Assembly: GCA_036378495.1 (NCBI GenBank)
Contig: DASUWI010000074.1
Coordinates: 1-16,208 of the forward strand
Reading direction: 5' to 3'
Origin: JAFALX01 sp036378495
Lineage (GTDB): Bacteria; Chloroflexota; Dormibacteria; Aeolococcales; Aeolococcaceae
Length of the DNA stretch: 16,208 nucleotides
The translations under genes and the position numbers were made by a program. Under the pieces are notes generated by a model. That model ran no database searches, was not told the origin of the DNA, and worked only from the letters and a program-made list of their open reading frames with translations. Of the stretch, positions 1 through 8,726 are shown one piece after another (the first letter of the stretch is position 1; every line of letters starts with the position of its first letter).

Positions 1-1207
1 GCATGCCACCCCACGCGTCGAGGACGAGGAGGCCGTCGGGGACACCGGCGTCGTTCAGGTGAACGTCGAGGCCGCGCGCGATGTCCCAGCCGGGCCAGTA
101 CGCCGCAGCGGGCAGCGAAGGCGCGCCGCCGAATGGGTGCACGCCTCCCCAGCCGTCGAGCACGTAGCCCTGGCGTCCGTCGAGGTTGCCGTGCGCGTCG
201 TGCGATGTGATGACGACGTCCCGGGCGATGTCCCACCCCGGCCAGTACGACACGTTCGCCGGCGTCGGCGGCGCGGCTCCGAACGCGTGGACACCGCCGT
301 AGCCGTCGAGCGTCCAGCCACCGGCCCCATCCTCGCGCAGGACCAGCGCTCGTGCGATTGCGAAGCCGTACCAGTACGACGCACCCGCCTTGTTGAGCGG
401 CCATCCGCCGAATTGATGCAGTCCGCCCCACGCGTCAAGCGAGACTCCGCCGGCCGGGCGGTACGCGCTGCGGTAGGCCGTGAGCGCGGCAGGGCTCACA
501 GGTTGCGGCGTCGCGGTGGGCACCGCCCCCGCGCCGAGCCCGCTGAGATGGACGTCGCGGATCAGATCCTGGCTGCCCCAGTCGGCGTACCCCGACCAGC
601 TCGCCGTCTCGGGTGCCGACGGCCCCGATCCGGGGGCTCCGGCGCCGATCGTGACACCCCAATCGGCGAGCGCCCACACGGTGCCGTCGGCATTGGCATG
701 GAGATGCCGCCACACGGCCGGCACGCGCTCGTCGTGTAGCGACATCGCCGGCGCGGCGCCGATGTTGACGATGGTGCCGTCGCGGAGCAGCACCCATGCG
801 CCGTCCGGTGTGGTGCCGGCGAAGTGGATCAAGAGCCCGCGGGCCACGTCCTGTCCCGGCCAGGTTGGACCGCTGAGGGCGGGCGCGCCGCCCCAGGGAT
901 GGATAGCCCCGTCCGCGGTGAGCACGTATCCGGCAGCGCCGTCCGCATATCCCTGCGCGTCAGCCGACACGACCGCGAGGTCTCGAGCGGTGTCTGCTCC
1001 CGGAGTCCACACCGGGCTGACGACCGGGCGAGCGGAGCCGAAGGCATGGATGGCGCCGTACCCGTCGAGTGTCCAGCCTCCCGACCCGTCATCGCGAATC
1101 GCGACGGCACGGGCGATGTCCCAGCCAGGCTGGTACATGGCGCCCGTGGTCGAGAGTGCGAACCCGCCGAAGGGATGCAGCCCGCCCCACGCGTCCAGCA
1201 CCACGCC
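1..1207 (-). repeat. W/G-rich protein repeats in the partial secreted protein
   Basis: From residue 41 to the window edge, at least six units have the same consensus as the array in the neighbouring peptidase: LDAWGG(L/V)HPFGG and YWPGWDIAR. A more divergent stretch of one or two units lies near residues 140-230 (for example LTADGAIHPWGG and WALADWGVTIGAG). Two intact secreted neighbours sharing one repeat type suggests duplication or domain exchange between them. Confidence 0.75.
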
Positions 1208-1327
1208 ACCGGGTTGGTTTCCCGTGGCCGCGCGCGCCGTGCCGGCGCAGAGCGACAGCGTCGCCGCCGGTGCGAGCACCGCCAGGCACCACGCACCCAG
1301 GCAGAGCGTCCGCCGGCGGCCGGGCAT
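1..1327 (-). CDS. Secreted W/G-rich repeat protein, C-terminus beyond window edge (partial)
   Basis: The frame is open from the ATG at 1327 to the left edge with no stop, giving 442 visible residues. Residues 1-33 are a Sec signal peptide: MPGRRR, then a hydrophobic core, then a likely cleavage after TARA. From residue 41 onward the protein consists of repeats of about 40-60 residues with the core pattern LD(A/G)(W/Y)GG(L/V)H.FGGAP, each followed by YWPGWDIAR. Clear copies include LDAWGGLHPFGG, LDGYGAIHAFGS, LDAWGGLHQFGG, LDGYGGVHAFGA and LDGWGGVHPFGG; another copy is cut by the edge. One or two degenerate units lie in the middle. No catalytic domain is visible. It starts 17 bases after the stop of the upstream peptidase gene, which carries the same repeats, so the two are probably one operon. 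AGGAG at 1346-1342 is a distant candidate ribosome binding site. An extracellular binding or beta-propeller-like role is inference. Confidence 0.8.
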   Translation of the reverse strand, partial: MPGRRRTLCLGAWCLAVLAPAATLSLCAGTARAATGNQPGGVVLDAWGGLHPFGGFALSTTGAMYQPGWDIARAVAIRDDGSGGWTLDGYGAIHAFGSARPVVSPVWTPGADTARDLAVVSADAQGYADGAAGYVLTADGAIHPWGGAPALSGPTWPGQDVARGLLIHFAGTTPDGAWVLLRDGTIVNIGAAPAMSLHDERVPAVWRHLHANADGTVWALADWGVTIGAGAPGSGPSAPETASWSGYADWGSQDLIRDVHLSGLGAGAVPTATPQPVSPAALTAYRSAYRPAGGVSLDAWGGLHQFGGWPLNKAGASYWYGFAIARALVLREDGAGGWTLDGYGGVHAFGAAPPTPANVSYWPGWDIARDVVITSHDAHGNLDGRQGYVLDGWGGVHPFGGAPSLPAAAYWPGWDIARGLDVHLNDAGVPDGLLVLDAWGGM

Positions 1328-1344
1328 GGGGAGCGGGTTCGCTC

Positions 1345-3549
1345 CTAGCTGGCGGCGACCACGCGGCCGACGTCGCTGCCGGGCCAGTAGCCCGACGTGG
1401 AGAGCGCGACCGAGGGCGCACCACCGTAGGGGTGCAGCCCGCCAAAGCCGTCCAGCACCCATCCTTCGGCGCCGTTCCCGGGAACCGACACCACGGAGCG
1501 TGCGATGTCCCAGTTGGCCCAGTACGCGCTGACAGAGACGCTCGGAGCGTTGCCGAAGGGATGCAGACCGCCGAGCCCGTCGAGCACGTAGCCGCCGCGA
1601 CCGTCGGGGTCGAGCGTCAGCGAATGGGCGATGCCCCAGCCGAACCAGTAGGCAGAGATGGGAAGGCCGGGCGCGCCGCCGAACGCGTGCACCCCGCCCC
1701 ACGCATCGAGCACATAGCCGCTGACGCCGTCACTCCGCAGCACGACTCCCCGTGCGATGTCCCATCCCGGCCAGTACCCGGTGATACCGGTGACCGGCGG
1801 TGGCACGTCGCCGGCGACGCCGAATGGATGCAGCCCACCCCAGGCGTCGAGCAGGTAGCCGCTCTTGCCGTCGGACCGAAGCACGATGGCACGCGCGATG
1901 TTCCAGCCGGGCCAGTAGCTCGTGTCGACGACGGCCGGCGCGTCACCGAAAGCGTGCACGCCACCCCAGCCGTCGAGCATGTATCCGCCCTTGCCGTCGG
2001 GTGTGAGGGCCATGCCGGCGGCAATGCCCCATCCTGGCCAGTTCTCGGGTTGAGCGCCCACGAGCGACGCCTGCACCGGGTACCCACCGCCGAAGACGTT
2101 CATGACCGCGAGTGACTTGAACGGAGCCTGGATGACGTCGAATGTGGCCGGAGTCGTGGTCGAGCTCGGCCCGGCAAGACCCGAGCCGCTGAAGCTGGCG
2201 TTGACGGAGTAGTGGCCCAGCGGCAGCGAGGCGAGCGACACCGAGGCGATGCCGTTGCTCGCGACCGAGCCCGTCCCCAGCGTGCCGCCGCTGTACGTGA
2301 ACTTGACCGTTCCGCCCCCGCACCCGCCGCCCGAGACCAGCACACTCAACAGCGATGACGTGCCCTGAATGACGCTCTGCGGCGGGTAGTAGAACGCCGT
2401 CGAGCTCTGTCCAGCGCTGACGTTCAGCCAGTCGTTGTTCACGCTGGCAACGTCCCAGTGATTCGAGAGATAGGTTCCCGGAGCGGGACAGGGGTTGAAG
2501 TAGTCGTCGCGGCGGCAGTCGAAGAGGGCCGTGCCGTTGGGCGCGTTGCCACAGTCAGCAGTGGTGTACGCGCGGCCATTCGGGCCACCGTCGTTGTAGC
2601 ACATGACATCGCGGCCGTCGGTGCAATGCCAGGCGCCGGTGGAGTCCGGCGCGCTCAGCTGCACCGCGCCCATGGCGTGGCCGTTCTCGTGCGCGAAGAT
2701 CGAGGCCCCCGAGTTGCCGGCGGTGTAGCCGTAGTTGACGGAGTAGGCGTCAGAGGAGTTGATTGCGTTCGCCGCTCCCGGCGAATCGTCGCCGATGACG
2801 CTGCTCTGCCCGGCATACCCGGACGTGGGATTGCCGTCGGTCCACACCCAGTAATGCGCCAGCGAGCTGGTGTGGCCCTGGTTCTGCATGTCGCTGACGA
2901 TCGTTGAGAAGTCACTGGCGCCGATCGTGGTCGACAGGCCGATGTCGTGGACGATGGGATTGCCGGAGCCGTCGCACTCCACGTACAGGTGCATGTCCGG
3001 CCCGCCGTAGTAGCGGGAGTCGTAGTCGACGTAGTTGGAGTCCACCTGCGCGAACATTGTCTGGATGTCACCGACGTGTCCGCCGATGTTGTCGGCCTGG
3101 CCTGCGAAATGCGCGTAGTACAGTTCGACGTGGGTGTGCGTCGCCGGGTTCACGCAGGTGCCCGTGGTGCTGGCCGGCGCCGGACCCGACGGCGACGCGC
3201 CGCCGGTGCTCGCCAGTGCCGCGATGGTGTCGGGTGGTGCAACCGTCAGCGCGTGGCCGTTGCGGAGTCGCACCACAAGCTTCCCCGATGCCTGACAGCT
3301 CGGTCCCTGCCAAGCAACGTCGACGAATGCGGCCGCGTTCTGGCACTGCGCCGGAATCGCGGGCGCGCTGTGCGCATCGTTCTGTGACGGGGCGGGTGCG
3401 GCGCCGGCTGGTGCGCTCGTGGCGGCGCGCGCCGGCGACGCCGTGACTGCAATCCCGGCCACCAAGGTCGCTGCGACCGCGACCATTGCTGCGCCACTGC
3501 GACGCGAGCTCTTGCGAGTGCGGGTGCCGGAACCGCGGCCTGCGGGCAT
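1345..3549 (-). CDS. Secreted metzincin-like zinc peptidase with Ig-like domain and C-terminal W/G-rich repeats
   Basis: This is a 734-residue exported protein. The ATG at 3549 is chosen because GAGGA lies 6 bases upstream and a Sec signal peptide follows directly (Arg-rich residues 1-18, hydrophobic 21-37, cleavage near SPARA at 42). The frame stays open upstream to an ATG at 3687, but that extension is Arg-rich and unlike a signal peptide. The peptidase region is about 135-375. HENGHAMGAVQ at 287-297 gives HExxH, followed by H308 and the Met-turn-like DVMCY at 314-318, with many Cys residues nearby. The usual third metzincin His position in HExxHxxGxxH is Q297, so H308 may be the third ligand. 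Residues about 390-475 look like a bacterial Ig-like domain. Residues 501-734 hold five LD..GG.H.FG repeats alternating with YW.GWDIAR. Substrate is unknown; extracellular proteolysis is inferred from the motif. Confidence 0.85.
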   Translation of the reverse strand: MPAGRGSGTRTRKSSRRSGAAMVAVAATLVAGIAVTASPARAATSAPAGAAPAPSQNDAHSAPAIPAQCQNAAAFVDVAWQGPSCQASGKLVVRLRNGHALTVAPPDTIAALASTGGASPSGPAPASTTGTCVNPATHTHVELYYAHFAGQADNIGGHVGDIQTMFAQVDSNYVDYDSRYYGGPDMHLYVECDGSGNPIVHDIGLSTTIGASDFSTIVSDMQNQGHTSSLAHYWVWTDGNPTSGYAGQSSVIGDDSPGAANAINSSDAYSVNYGYTAGNSGASIFAHENGHAMGAVQLSAPDSTGAWHCTDGRDVMCYNDGGPNGRAYTTADCGNAPNGTALFDCRRDDYFNPCPAPGTYLSNHWDVASVNNDWLNVSAGQSSTAFYYPPQSVIQGTSSLLSVLVSGGGCGGGTVKFTYSGGTLGTGSVASNGIASVSLASLPLGHYSVNASFSGSGLAGPSSTTTPATFDVIQAPFKSLAVMNVFGGGYPVQASLVGAQPENWPGWGIAAGMALTPDGKGGYMLDGWGGVHAFGDAPAVVDTSYWPGWNIARAIVLRSDGKSGYLLDAWGGLHPFGVAGDVPPPVTGITGYWPGWDIARGVVLRSDGVSGYVLDAWGGVHAFGGAPGLPISAYWFGWGIAHSLTLDPDGRGGYVLDGLGGLHPFGNAPSVSVSAYWANWDIARSVVSVPGNGAEGWVLDGFGGLHPYGGAPSVALSTSGYWPGSDVGRVVAAS
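1348..2049 (-). repeat. Five to six tandem W/G-rich protein repeats (peptidase C-terminus)
   Basis: These encode residues 501-734 of the peptidase. LD..GG.H.FG cores lie at residues 525-534, 566-576, 614-624, 656-666 and 699-708, so the period is 42-47 residues. Each core is preceded by a W.GW.IA element (504-511, 545-552, 592-599, 634-641, 676-683), and a last degenerate YWPGSDVGR is at 721-729. The regular blade-sized unit and W/G/Y content fit a beta-propeller or carbohydrate-binding array, but the fold is inferred. Confidence 0.8.
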
Positions 3550-3555
3550 AGGATT

Positions 3556-3560
3556 TCCTC
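3556..3560 (-). promoter_or_regulatory. Ribosome binding site of the peptidase gene
   Basis: GAGGA on the minus strand, 6 bases before the ATG at 3549. It fixes the start of the secreted peptidase at this ATG rather than the in-frame ATG at 3687. Confidence 0.75.
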
Positions 3561-3730
3561 GCCTCGTGTTTGTCTCTGGGGGATCGCGAGGCTGTTGCAC
3601 GGAGCGCTCGCGGCGACGTGCACAAGCTTGGAGACGCGTCGCTGGCCGCCTTCGACGGGCAACTGGTTCGTGACGTTGCAGCGGCACCGTCGTCGACCGC
3701 GGTCTGACAAGCTGTCGCTGCGGTATCGGA

Positions 3731-3769
3731 CGCGCTGTTGCATCACCGTCATGTCACGGCAACGGCGCG
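3731..3769. promoter_or_regulatory. Imperfect inverted repeat / potential hairpin
   Basis: Bases 3731-3740 pair with 3760-3769 (10 pairs, one of them G-U), then a 5-base bulge (3741-3745), then 3746-3749 pair with 3756-3759 around a 6-base loop. It lies 50-88 bases upstream of the TAGAGT box of the methyltransferase gene and about 180 bases upstream of the peptidase start. It could be an operator or an RNA hairpin in the peptidase leader. No T-run follows, so a terminator is unlikely. Confidence 0.35.
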
Positions 3770-3818
3770 CTGATAGGGACATGCGAGCCGTCCACTCGCA
3801 AGGAAGGCGCCCGGCGCG

Positions 3819-3824
3819 TAGAGT
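3819..3824 (+). promoter_or_regulatory. -10-like box TAGAGT, likely leaderless promoter
   Basis: TAGAGT lies 9 bases before the ATG at 3834. There is no ribosome binding site in those 9 bases, and a transcript starting about 7 bases after the box would begin at or next to the start codon. The same arrangement (TAGACT plus 10 bases) occurs before the genes at 7194 and 10669. No good -35 hexamer is visible. Confidence 0.5.
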
Positions 3825-3833
3825 CGATGCTCC

Positions 3834-5006
3834 ATGCGCACGACCAGCGACGCAGCGCGCCGGCGGCCGGTCCGCCGTGGCGCGGCGAGCCCCGGCGCGG
3901 GCGAGGCGGCGGCCACGGTGATCAAGCTGCTGCGGCGCGCCCGGGGGGTGCTCGCGGAGGTGATCAGCCGGGCGGACCTGCGCTCCAACGAGGCCTTCGT
4001 CGACCAGGCGTACCGCATGGTGCTGCACCGGCCTGCAGACCGGAGCGGCTCCGCGCACTACGTGGCGATGCTGCGTGCGGGCGCCTCACGCAACGAGGTG
4101 CTGATACGCCTGGCACTCTCGGAGGAGTCGATGAATCGCGTCCTCGCCGATTCGTTCACGATTCAGAACCTATGCGAGCTGCGCCCGGCGAGCTATGCGG
4201 ACGTGCCCAACGGAGACGGCGGCACCACGCGAGTGTTCACGGTGCGCGAGCCCGGCGACTTCGACTGGCTCGAGCGCTGCATCCTCGAGTACGACTACTA
4301 CGAGAAGCCGGGAATCTGGACACTGGGCATCGACGACGACAAGCGCACCATGGCGGAGCTGCTGTCGCGCTTTCGGCCCCAGCGTGCGCTGGAGATCGGC
4401 TGCTCCAGCGGCGCGGTGCTGGCATGCCTCGGCGACCGCGGTGTGCCGGCGGAAGGAGTCGAGATCAGCGCGGCCGCCATTCGCCGAGCCCCGGCGGCGG
4501 TGCGCCCGAACATCCACCGCGGGGACCTGCTGACCCTCGACCTGCAGCAGCCGTACGACCTCGTGTTCGGGCTCGACATCTTCGAGCACTTCAATCCCAA
4601 CAGGCTCGACACGTACATTCAGCGAGTCGCCGAGCTCACCGAGCCGGGCGGCTTCGTGTTCGCCAACGTGCCGACGTACGGCGAGGATCCCGTGTACGGA
4701 ACCATCTGGGCACCACACCTGCAGAGCTGGCAGGACGACCTGCGGCTCAACCGCCTCTTCCAGCAGATCGAGGTGGACGACGACGGGTACCCGCTGCACG
4801 GCCACCTGGTGTGGGCCGGCTCACGGTGGTGGGAGGAGCGCTTCGGGTCGGCGGGATTGCGCCGCGAGCCCGACATCGAGCGCGCGCTGCATACGCGGTT
4901 CGACAAGGTGCTGCGCGCCACGCCTGCGCGCATGGCGTTCTACGTGTTCTCGCGCGACGCACCGTCCGGCCGGGTGCACGAGGTGATCGATCAGGTGGGG
5001 CGGTGA
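3834..5006 (+). CDS. DUF4214-like domain fused to class I SAM-dependent methyltransferase
   Basis: This is a 390-residue protein. Residues 52-100 resemble the DUF4214 helical module (FVDQAYRMVLHRPADRSG, then LALSEE). That module is common in secreted, repeat and glycan-related proteins. Residues 170-300 form a Rossmann methyltransferase: LEIGCSSG (186-193) is the SAM-binding motif I, GVEIS (208-212) carries the acidic residue that usually contacts the ribose, and FGLDIFEHF (245-253) fits motif IV. The rest (300-390) is a C-terminal extension with aromatic residues. The ATG at 3834 sits 9 bases after TAGAGT. The stop overlaps the GTG start of the acyltransferase gene (GTGA), so the two are translationally coupled. 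The acceptor is unknown. DUF4214-methyltransferase fusions usually sit in surface polysaccharide loci, and the coupling to an acyltransferase suggests lipid or glycolipid modification. Confidence 0.85.
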   Translation: MRTTSDAARRRPVRRGAASPGAGEAAATVIKLLRRARGVLAEVISRADLRSNEAFVDQAYRMVLHRPADRSGSAHYVAMLRAGASRNEVLIRLALSEESMNRVLADSFTIQNLCELRPASYADVPNGDGGTTRVFTVREPGDFDWLERCILEYDYYEKPGIWTLGIDDDKRTMAELLSRFRPQRALEIGCSSGAVLACLGDRGVPAEGVEISAAAIRRAPAAVRPNIHRGDLLTLDLQQPYDLVFGLDIFEHFNPNRLDTYIQRVAELTEPGGFVFANVPTYGEDPVYGTIWAPHLQSWQDDLRLNRLFQQIEVDDDGYPLHGHLVWAGSRWWEERFGSAGLRREPDIERALHTRFDKVLRATPARMAFYVFSRDAPSGRVHEVIDQVGR

Positions 5007-5755
5007 CGGACGGCCAGTCCGTCGCGGTGCGCTCCGGCGCGCCTCCAGACGACCGGCGTGCGCGGGCCACCTCCGCGCGTGTGCGTGGGTTCCCGAAGCA
5101 CTTTCCTGTCCGTGACGACGGCCGTCGCCCGTGGCGATACCGGGCCGTGTCCACCATGTGCCGCGCCGTGCTTCGCACAGTGTTCGGCGGCGCGCTCGAC
5201 GTCGGCGCGTTCACGGCGATGCCGACCGCGGGGCCGCTGCTGGTCGCGTGCAATCACCTGAGCAACGTCGATCCGTTCATCTTCGGTGGCTTCGCTCCGG
5301 GGACGATGTTCTGCATGGCGAAGCGCGAGCTCTTTCGCAACCCGGTGCTCGCGTGGGTGCTCGGTGGCTGCAACTGCTTCCCCGTCGACCGGGGCGCAGC
5401 GGATCGATGGGCGTTGCGCACCTCGCTCGACCTGCTGGGTCGCGAGGGGCGCGTATTGCTGTTCGTCGAGGGAACACGCGCCGCGGAGCCGGGGATGAAA
5501 CGGGCCGAGGCGGGCATCGGGTTCCTCGCCCGCCGTTCAGGCGTGCCCGTGCTGCCGATCGGGATCTGGGGATCCGAGCGGGCGCTCGGCAGAGGCCGGC
5601 TCATCCCGCGGCGTGTGCCCGTCACCGTGGCCATCGGGGAGGTGTTCACGCCCCAGGCACGCCACGGCCGTGGCGTCGACCAGGTGGTTGCCGACGAGAT
5701 CGGGCACCGGGTGGCGGAGCTGCTGCCCCCCGACTATCGCGGCTTCTACCGCTGA
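5003..5755 (+). CDS. PlsC-like 1-acyl-sn-glycerol-3-phosphate acyltransferase family protein
   Basis: This is a 250-residue member of the lysophosphatidic acid acyltransferase family, which moves an acyl chain from acyl-ACP or acyl-CoA to a lysophospholipid or related alcohol at the membrane. NHLSNVD (84-90) is the catalytic NHxxxxD motif I. FVEGTRA (154-160) is the substrate phosphate-binding motif, usually FPEGTRS. VPVLPIGI (181-188) matches motif IV. The first 40 residues are polar and variable. The GTG start at 5003 overlaps the upstream stop (GTGA), with GGTGGGG just before it. Length is typical for the family. The gene ends 3 bases from the stop of the converging nucleoid-like gene. The family is clear, but whether this is the essential PlsC or a paralogue with another acceptor cannot be told. 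Confidence 0.88.
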   Translation: MTDGQSVAVRSGAPPDDRRARATSARVRGFPKHFPVRDDGRRPWRYRAVSTMCRAVLRTVFGGALDVGAFTAMPTAGPLLVACNHLSNVDPFIFGGFAPGTMFCMAKRELFRNPVLAWVLGGCNCFPVDRGAADRWALRTSLDLLGREGRVLLFVEGTRAAEPGMKRAEAGIGFLARRSGVPVLPIGIWGSERALGRGRLIPRRVPVTVAIGEVFTPQARHGRGVDQVVADEIGHRVAELLPPDYRGFYR

Positions 5756-5758
5756 CGA

Positions 5759-5765
<7 letters not shown>
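5749..5765. terminator. Short dyad over two convergent stop codons
   Basis: CCGCTGA (5749-5755) and TCAGCGG (5759-5765) are perfect inverted copies separated by CGA. The arms contain the TGA of the plus-strand acyltransferase gene and the TGA of the minus-strand nucleoid-like gene. A 7-pair GC-rich hairpin could form in either transcript. There is no T-run on either side, so it is at best a weak or factor-assisted bidirectional terminator. Confidence 0.35.
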
Positions 5766-7155
<1,390 letters not shown>

Positions 7156-7156
<1 letters not shown>

Positions 7157-7183
7157 TGGCCCCGCGTTCGTACTCCCTAGACT
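7156..7183 (+). promoter_or_regulatory. Promoter of the glycosyltransferase gene (TTGGCC-16-TAGACT)
   Basis: TAGACT at 7178-7183 lies 10 bases before the ATG at 7194. A partial -35 match, TTGGCC, is at 7156-7161 with a 16-base spacer. The -35 overlaps the first base of the divergent H1-like gene, so initiation of the two genes may interfere. There is no ribosome binding site between the box and the ATG, which suggests a leaderless message. Confidence 0.5.
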
Positions 7184-7193
7184 GGCCTGGACG

Positions 7194-8726
7194 ATGATCA
7201 CGCTGCTTCGCGGTGTCACGCTGTCCTCCCGCACCCAGCAGCGTCTTCTGGAGATCCTACCGGGTGCGCTCACCTGGTTCGTACTTCTGGTCCCCCTGGT
7301 GACGGCCTTCGCCATCCGCCTCAACGATCCCAGCAACCTGTGGATCCTGGGCGCGGGCGCCATCGCGCTCGATCTGTACTGGTTTGGGCGCACCGTGTTC
7401 ACCGTGCGGTGCGTTCGCCGCTCGCTCGCCACCCTGGAGGCGACCCAGCAGCAGGACTGGTGGGCGATGTGCGAGGCGCTGGAGACCGAGCTGCCGGCGG
7501 ACCATCCTCGCCCCAGCCAGGTTGTGCACTGCGCCCTGATCCCCACCTACACCGAGCGGTACGAGGTGCTGCGCGCCACCGTCGAAGCGCTGGCCGAGCA
7601 GAACTACCCGGTCGAGCAGCGCGTCTGCGCGATCATCACGCGCGCCACCGACCAGGGCGGGATCGACAACGTGCAGCGGCTTCGTGAGGAGTTCGGGGGC
7701 CGCTTCCGGTCGTTCCTGCACATCAAGGACCCGCTGCTGCCGGGGATCGTGGTGGGCAAGTCGGCGGCGATGTCGTACGGGGGCCCGGTGCTGAAACGCC
7801 ACTGCGACGAGCTGGGTCTCGACCCGCGCCTCACGATGGTCACCGACCTCGACTCCGACTTCCGGCTGCACCCGCAGTACTTCGCGTACATGACGGCGCA
7901 GTTCTGCACTGTCGAGGACCGCACGACCTCGATCTGGCAGCCGATACCGCTGTTCCTCAACAATCTGTGGCGGGTGCCCGCGGCGGTGCGCGTGATGGCC
8001 ACGGCCGCGACGCAGTGGCAGATGTTTCTGCACCAGAACACCCATCGCCTCGTGATGTTCTCCTCGTACACGATGTCGCTCGTGCTGCTCGACGAGGTCG
8101 GCTACTGGGACGCCGACGTCATCCCGGAGGACTCGCGCTTCTTCTGGAAGAGCTTCTTCCGCTACGGCGAGCGGCTGCACGTGCGCCCCGCGTTTCTGCC
8201 GGTGCACGGCGACGCGCCCAAGGCCCGCGACTACGGGCAGACGCACCAGTCGCAGTACAACCAGATCAAGCGCTGGGCCTGGGGCGCGACAGACATCCCC
8301 TACGTGAGCATGCGGATCATGCGTCACCCGGAGATTCCGGGGCGGCTGCGCATGCAGCGGTATCGCCTCCTCGTCACCAACCACCTCACGTGGGCGGCGC
8401 TGCCGCTCCTTCTCTTCTTCGGCGGGGCGCTGCCCGCATTCATCGATCTCGACTACAGCCTCTCGACAGCGGCCACGGTGATCGGCTGGACCACGTTCGG
8501 CATCCTCACCATCACGTTGCTCAACACGCTGGCGCTCATCCAGGTGGACCGGAGGCTGTCGCCCAAGCCCGCCGCGTGGAGCTGGTGGCGGCGCCGCTGG
8601 GCCGACGTGCAGCTGTTCCTGTACCCCATCGTCGGCCTCGCGCTGAGCGTCATCCCCGCGCTCGAGGCGCAGACGCGGCTCATGTTCGGCGCCTACCTGG
8701 AGTACAAGGTCACCGCGAAGGAGTAG
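7194..8726 (+). CDS. Membrane-bound processive-type family 2 glycosyltransferase
   Basis: This is a 510-residue integral membrane protein. Hydrophobic segments lie at about 22-40, 49-66, 391-412, 424-449 and 473-490, flanking a cytosolic GT-A domain. It has the signature of the cellulose synthase/hyaluronan synthase type: IPTYTER (116-122) at the nucleotide-sugar site, DLDSD (218-222) as the DxD metal site, PEDSRF (311-316) with the ED catalytic base and QIKRW (357-361) as QxxRW. Such enzymes polymerise or transfer sugars from a nucleotide donor across the membrane. The product is unknown. The frame runs open far upstream to 5613, but that part is antisense to the H1-like gene. The ATG at 7194, 10 bases after TAGACT, starts the recognisable protein. 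The last 17 bases overlap the converging methyltransferase gene. Confidence 0.85.
   Translation: MITLLRGVTLSSRTQQRLLEILPGALTWFVLLVPLVTAFAIRLNDPSNLWILGAGAIALDLYWFGRTVFTVRCVRRSLATLEATQQQDWWAMCEALETELPADHPRPSQVVHCALIPTYTERYEVLRATVEALAEQNYPVEQRVCAIITRATDQGGIDNVQRLREEFGGRFRSFLHIKDPLLPGIVVGKSAAMSYGGPVLKRHCDELGLDPRLTMVTDLDSDFRLHPQYFAYMTAQFCTVEDRTTSIWQPIPLFLNNLWRVPAAVRVMATAATQWQMFLHQNTHRLVMFSSYTMSLVLLDEVGYWDADVIPEDSRFFWKSFFRYGERLHVRPAFLPVHGDAPKARDYGQTHQSQYNQIKRWAWGATDIPYVSMRIMRHPEIPGRLRMQRYRLLVTNHLTWAALPLLLFFGGALPAFIDLDYSLSTAATVIGWTTFGILTITLLNTLALIQVDRRLSPKPAAWSWWRRRWADVQLFLYPIVGLALSVIPALEAQTRLMFGAYLEYKVTAKE

Larger units (their letters stand above)
3550..3833. other. Divergent intergenic region
   Basis: This is 284 bases between the divergently transcribed peptidase (minus) and methyltransferase (plus) genes. 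It holds the peptidase ribosome binding site at its left end, an imperfect inverted repeat at 3731-3769 and a TAGAGT -10-like box at 3819-3824. I found no convincing promoter for the minus strand and no small gene that I can support. Frames that cross it are extensions or antisense shadows. Confidence 0.6.

Noticed and set aside
59..2115. Long plus-strand open frames opposite the repeat proteins (59-739, 480-1532, 1069-2115)
   Set aside because: They are antisense to two repeat proteins with signal peptides and a consistent consensus; their translations are Arg/Pro/Ala-rich without motifs, as expected in very GC-rich DNA.
3550..3687. N-terminal extension of the secreted peptidase to ATG 3687
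   Set aside because: It would bury the signal peptide behind 46 Arg-rich residues, and a good ribosome binding site sits before ATG 3549.
3550..3833. Riboswitch or small RNA in the long intergenic region
   Set aside because: Apart from one imperfect hairpin I could not match any known riboswitch core or a terminator with a T-run.
3827..5002. Upstream open extension of the acyltransferase frame
   Set aside because: It is a +1 shadow of the methyltransferase gene, Arg-rich and without family motifs. GTG 5003 overlapping the stop is the natural start.
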